A stretch of DNA of 64,000 nucleotides from Hymenobacter gelipurpurascens (lineage in GTDB: Bacteria > Bacteroidota > Bacteroidia > Cytophagales > Hymenobacteraceae), in the NCBI RefSeq assembly GCF_900187375.1, contig NZ_FYEW01000001.1:124001-188000 (forward strand), written 5' to 3'. Below are positions 63,664 through 64,000 of this stretch, piece by piece. The position numbers and the translations under genes were made by a program. Under the pieces are notes generated by a model. The model searched no databases. It was not told the DNA's origin and worked only from the letters and a program-made list of their open reading frames with translations. Every line of letters begins with the position of its first letter. The stretch's first letter is position 1.

Positions 63664-64000
63664 ATGGTCCTGAACCGCTACATAACGGTGTTTCTGGTGC
63701 TGGCAGGGCTTGCCGGCTGCACGGGCGCCCAATCGTCTGCATCAGAAGTCATAAACCCTACGTCGAAGGAGTCTACTTCGGTAGTGGCTGTGGCAGTAGA
63801 TGTGCCGCAGCTTGTAGGCCACTCCATTGATGAGGTGCGTAAGGTATTGGGCCCGGCCCGCGAAAAATCTTCCGCGACGATAGGCCTAGAGCCTACTCCT
63901 GCCCAGATGAAGGCCACCAAGGGCGAAGATTGGATCAATACGTTTGAGCAAGGCGGCCAGACGCTGGTAGTGACGTTTAACGCCCGCACCCGCACCGTAC
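63664..64000 (+). CDS. Putative lipoprotein (partial, runs off the window)
   Basis: 112 residues visible from ATG 63664. Signal peptide with lipobox LAGLAGC; mature part begins TGAQSSASEVINPTSKES, then VPQLVGHSIDEVRKVLGPARE, a pattern of a small substrate-binding or assembly lipoprotein. No domain identified. Confidence 0.72.
   Translation, partial: MVLNRYITVFLVLAGLAGCTGAQSSASEVINPTSKESTSVVAVAVDVPQLVGHSIDEVRKVLGPAREKSSATIGLEPTPAQMKATKGEDWINTFEQGGQTLVVTFNARTRTV

Overview
The window looks like chromosomal DNA of a pigmented, aerobic Bacteroidota of the Hymenobacter type. The reasons are a GC-rich composition, a fused CcoN-CcoO cbb3 oxidase, a type IX secretion plug protein, DUF3667, PUR-family and DUF937-OmpA proteins, almost no Shine-Dalgarno sequences, and promoters of the TAnnTTTG type. 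The genus is an inference. I found no rRNA, tRNA, CRISPR array, insertion sequence or prophage.

Layout. 0-10 kb: the end of an outer-membrane receptor, the proteasome-like protease HslV, a deoxyhypusine-synthase-like enzyme, two DUF3667 paralogues around a lipoprotein, an OmpA-type envelope protein, a wrecked PLP lyase gene and a LysM amidase. 10-15 kb: a large hybrid histidine kinase facing a LytTR regulator. 15-20 kb: an AraC gene with a nonsense codon, an SDR oxidoreductase, small membrane and 2H proteins, and an AsmA-like protein. 20-28.5 kb: a signalling stretch with a NarL-type regulator, back-to-back CheB and CheR remnants, a multi-PAS kinase, a STAS-like protein and a kinase-less PAS protein. 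28.5-38 kb: an SMP-30-like lipoprotein, an amidase, an ABC-F ATPase, an O-methyltransferase of different composition, the T9SS plug protein and signal peptidase I. 38-51 kb: two CPA1 antiporters, an M48 protease, a SUFU-domain protein, YchF, a PUR protein, DUF58, a DNA glycosylase, phosphoesterases and threonine aldolase. 51-61.5 kb: a complete cbb3 cytochrome oxidase cluster on the minus strand, read ccoI-ccoS-ccoNO-ccoQ-small protein-ccoP-ccoG-fixH-lipoprotein-TauE/SafE-USP. 61.6-64 kb: a membrane protein, a group III truncated globin, a NUDIX protein and the start of a lipoprotein.

The most striking feature is not a gene. The nonamer CTAGGCCAC occurs about 40 times on the two strands by my hand count, where roughly one copy is expected by chance. 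Twenty copies lie between genes, nine overlap stop codons (the TAG comes from the motif), and all eleven copies inside genes sit in one reading frame. Several are arranged as inverted pairs in hairpins, including a perfect 32-bp stem. This resembles DNA uptake sequences or cyanobacterial HIP1 and is the best candidate here for an undescribed system.

The window also carries palindromic intergenic elements of at least three sequence families and three clear gene-decay events: a 14-bp tandem duplication plus an indel in a PLP lyase, an amber codon in an AraC regulator, and a CheB/CheR deletion scar.
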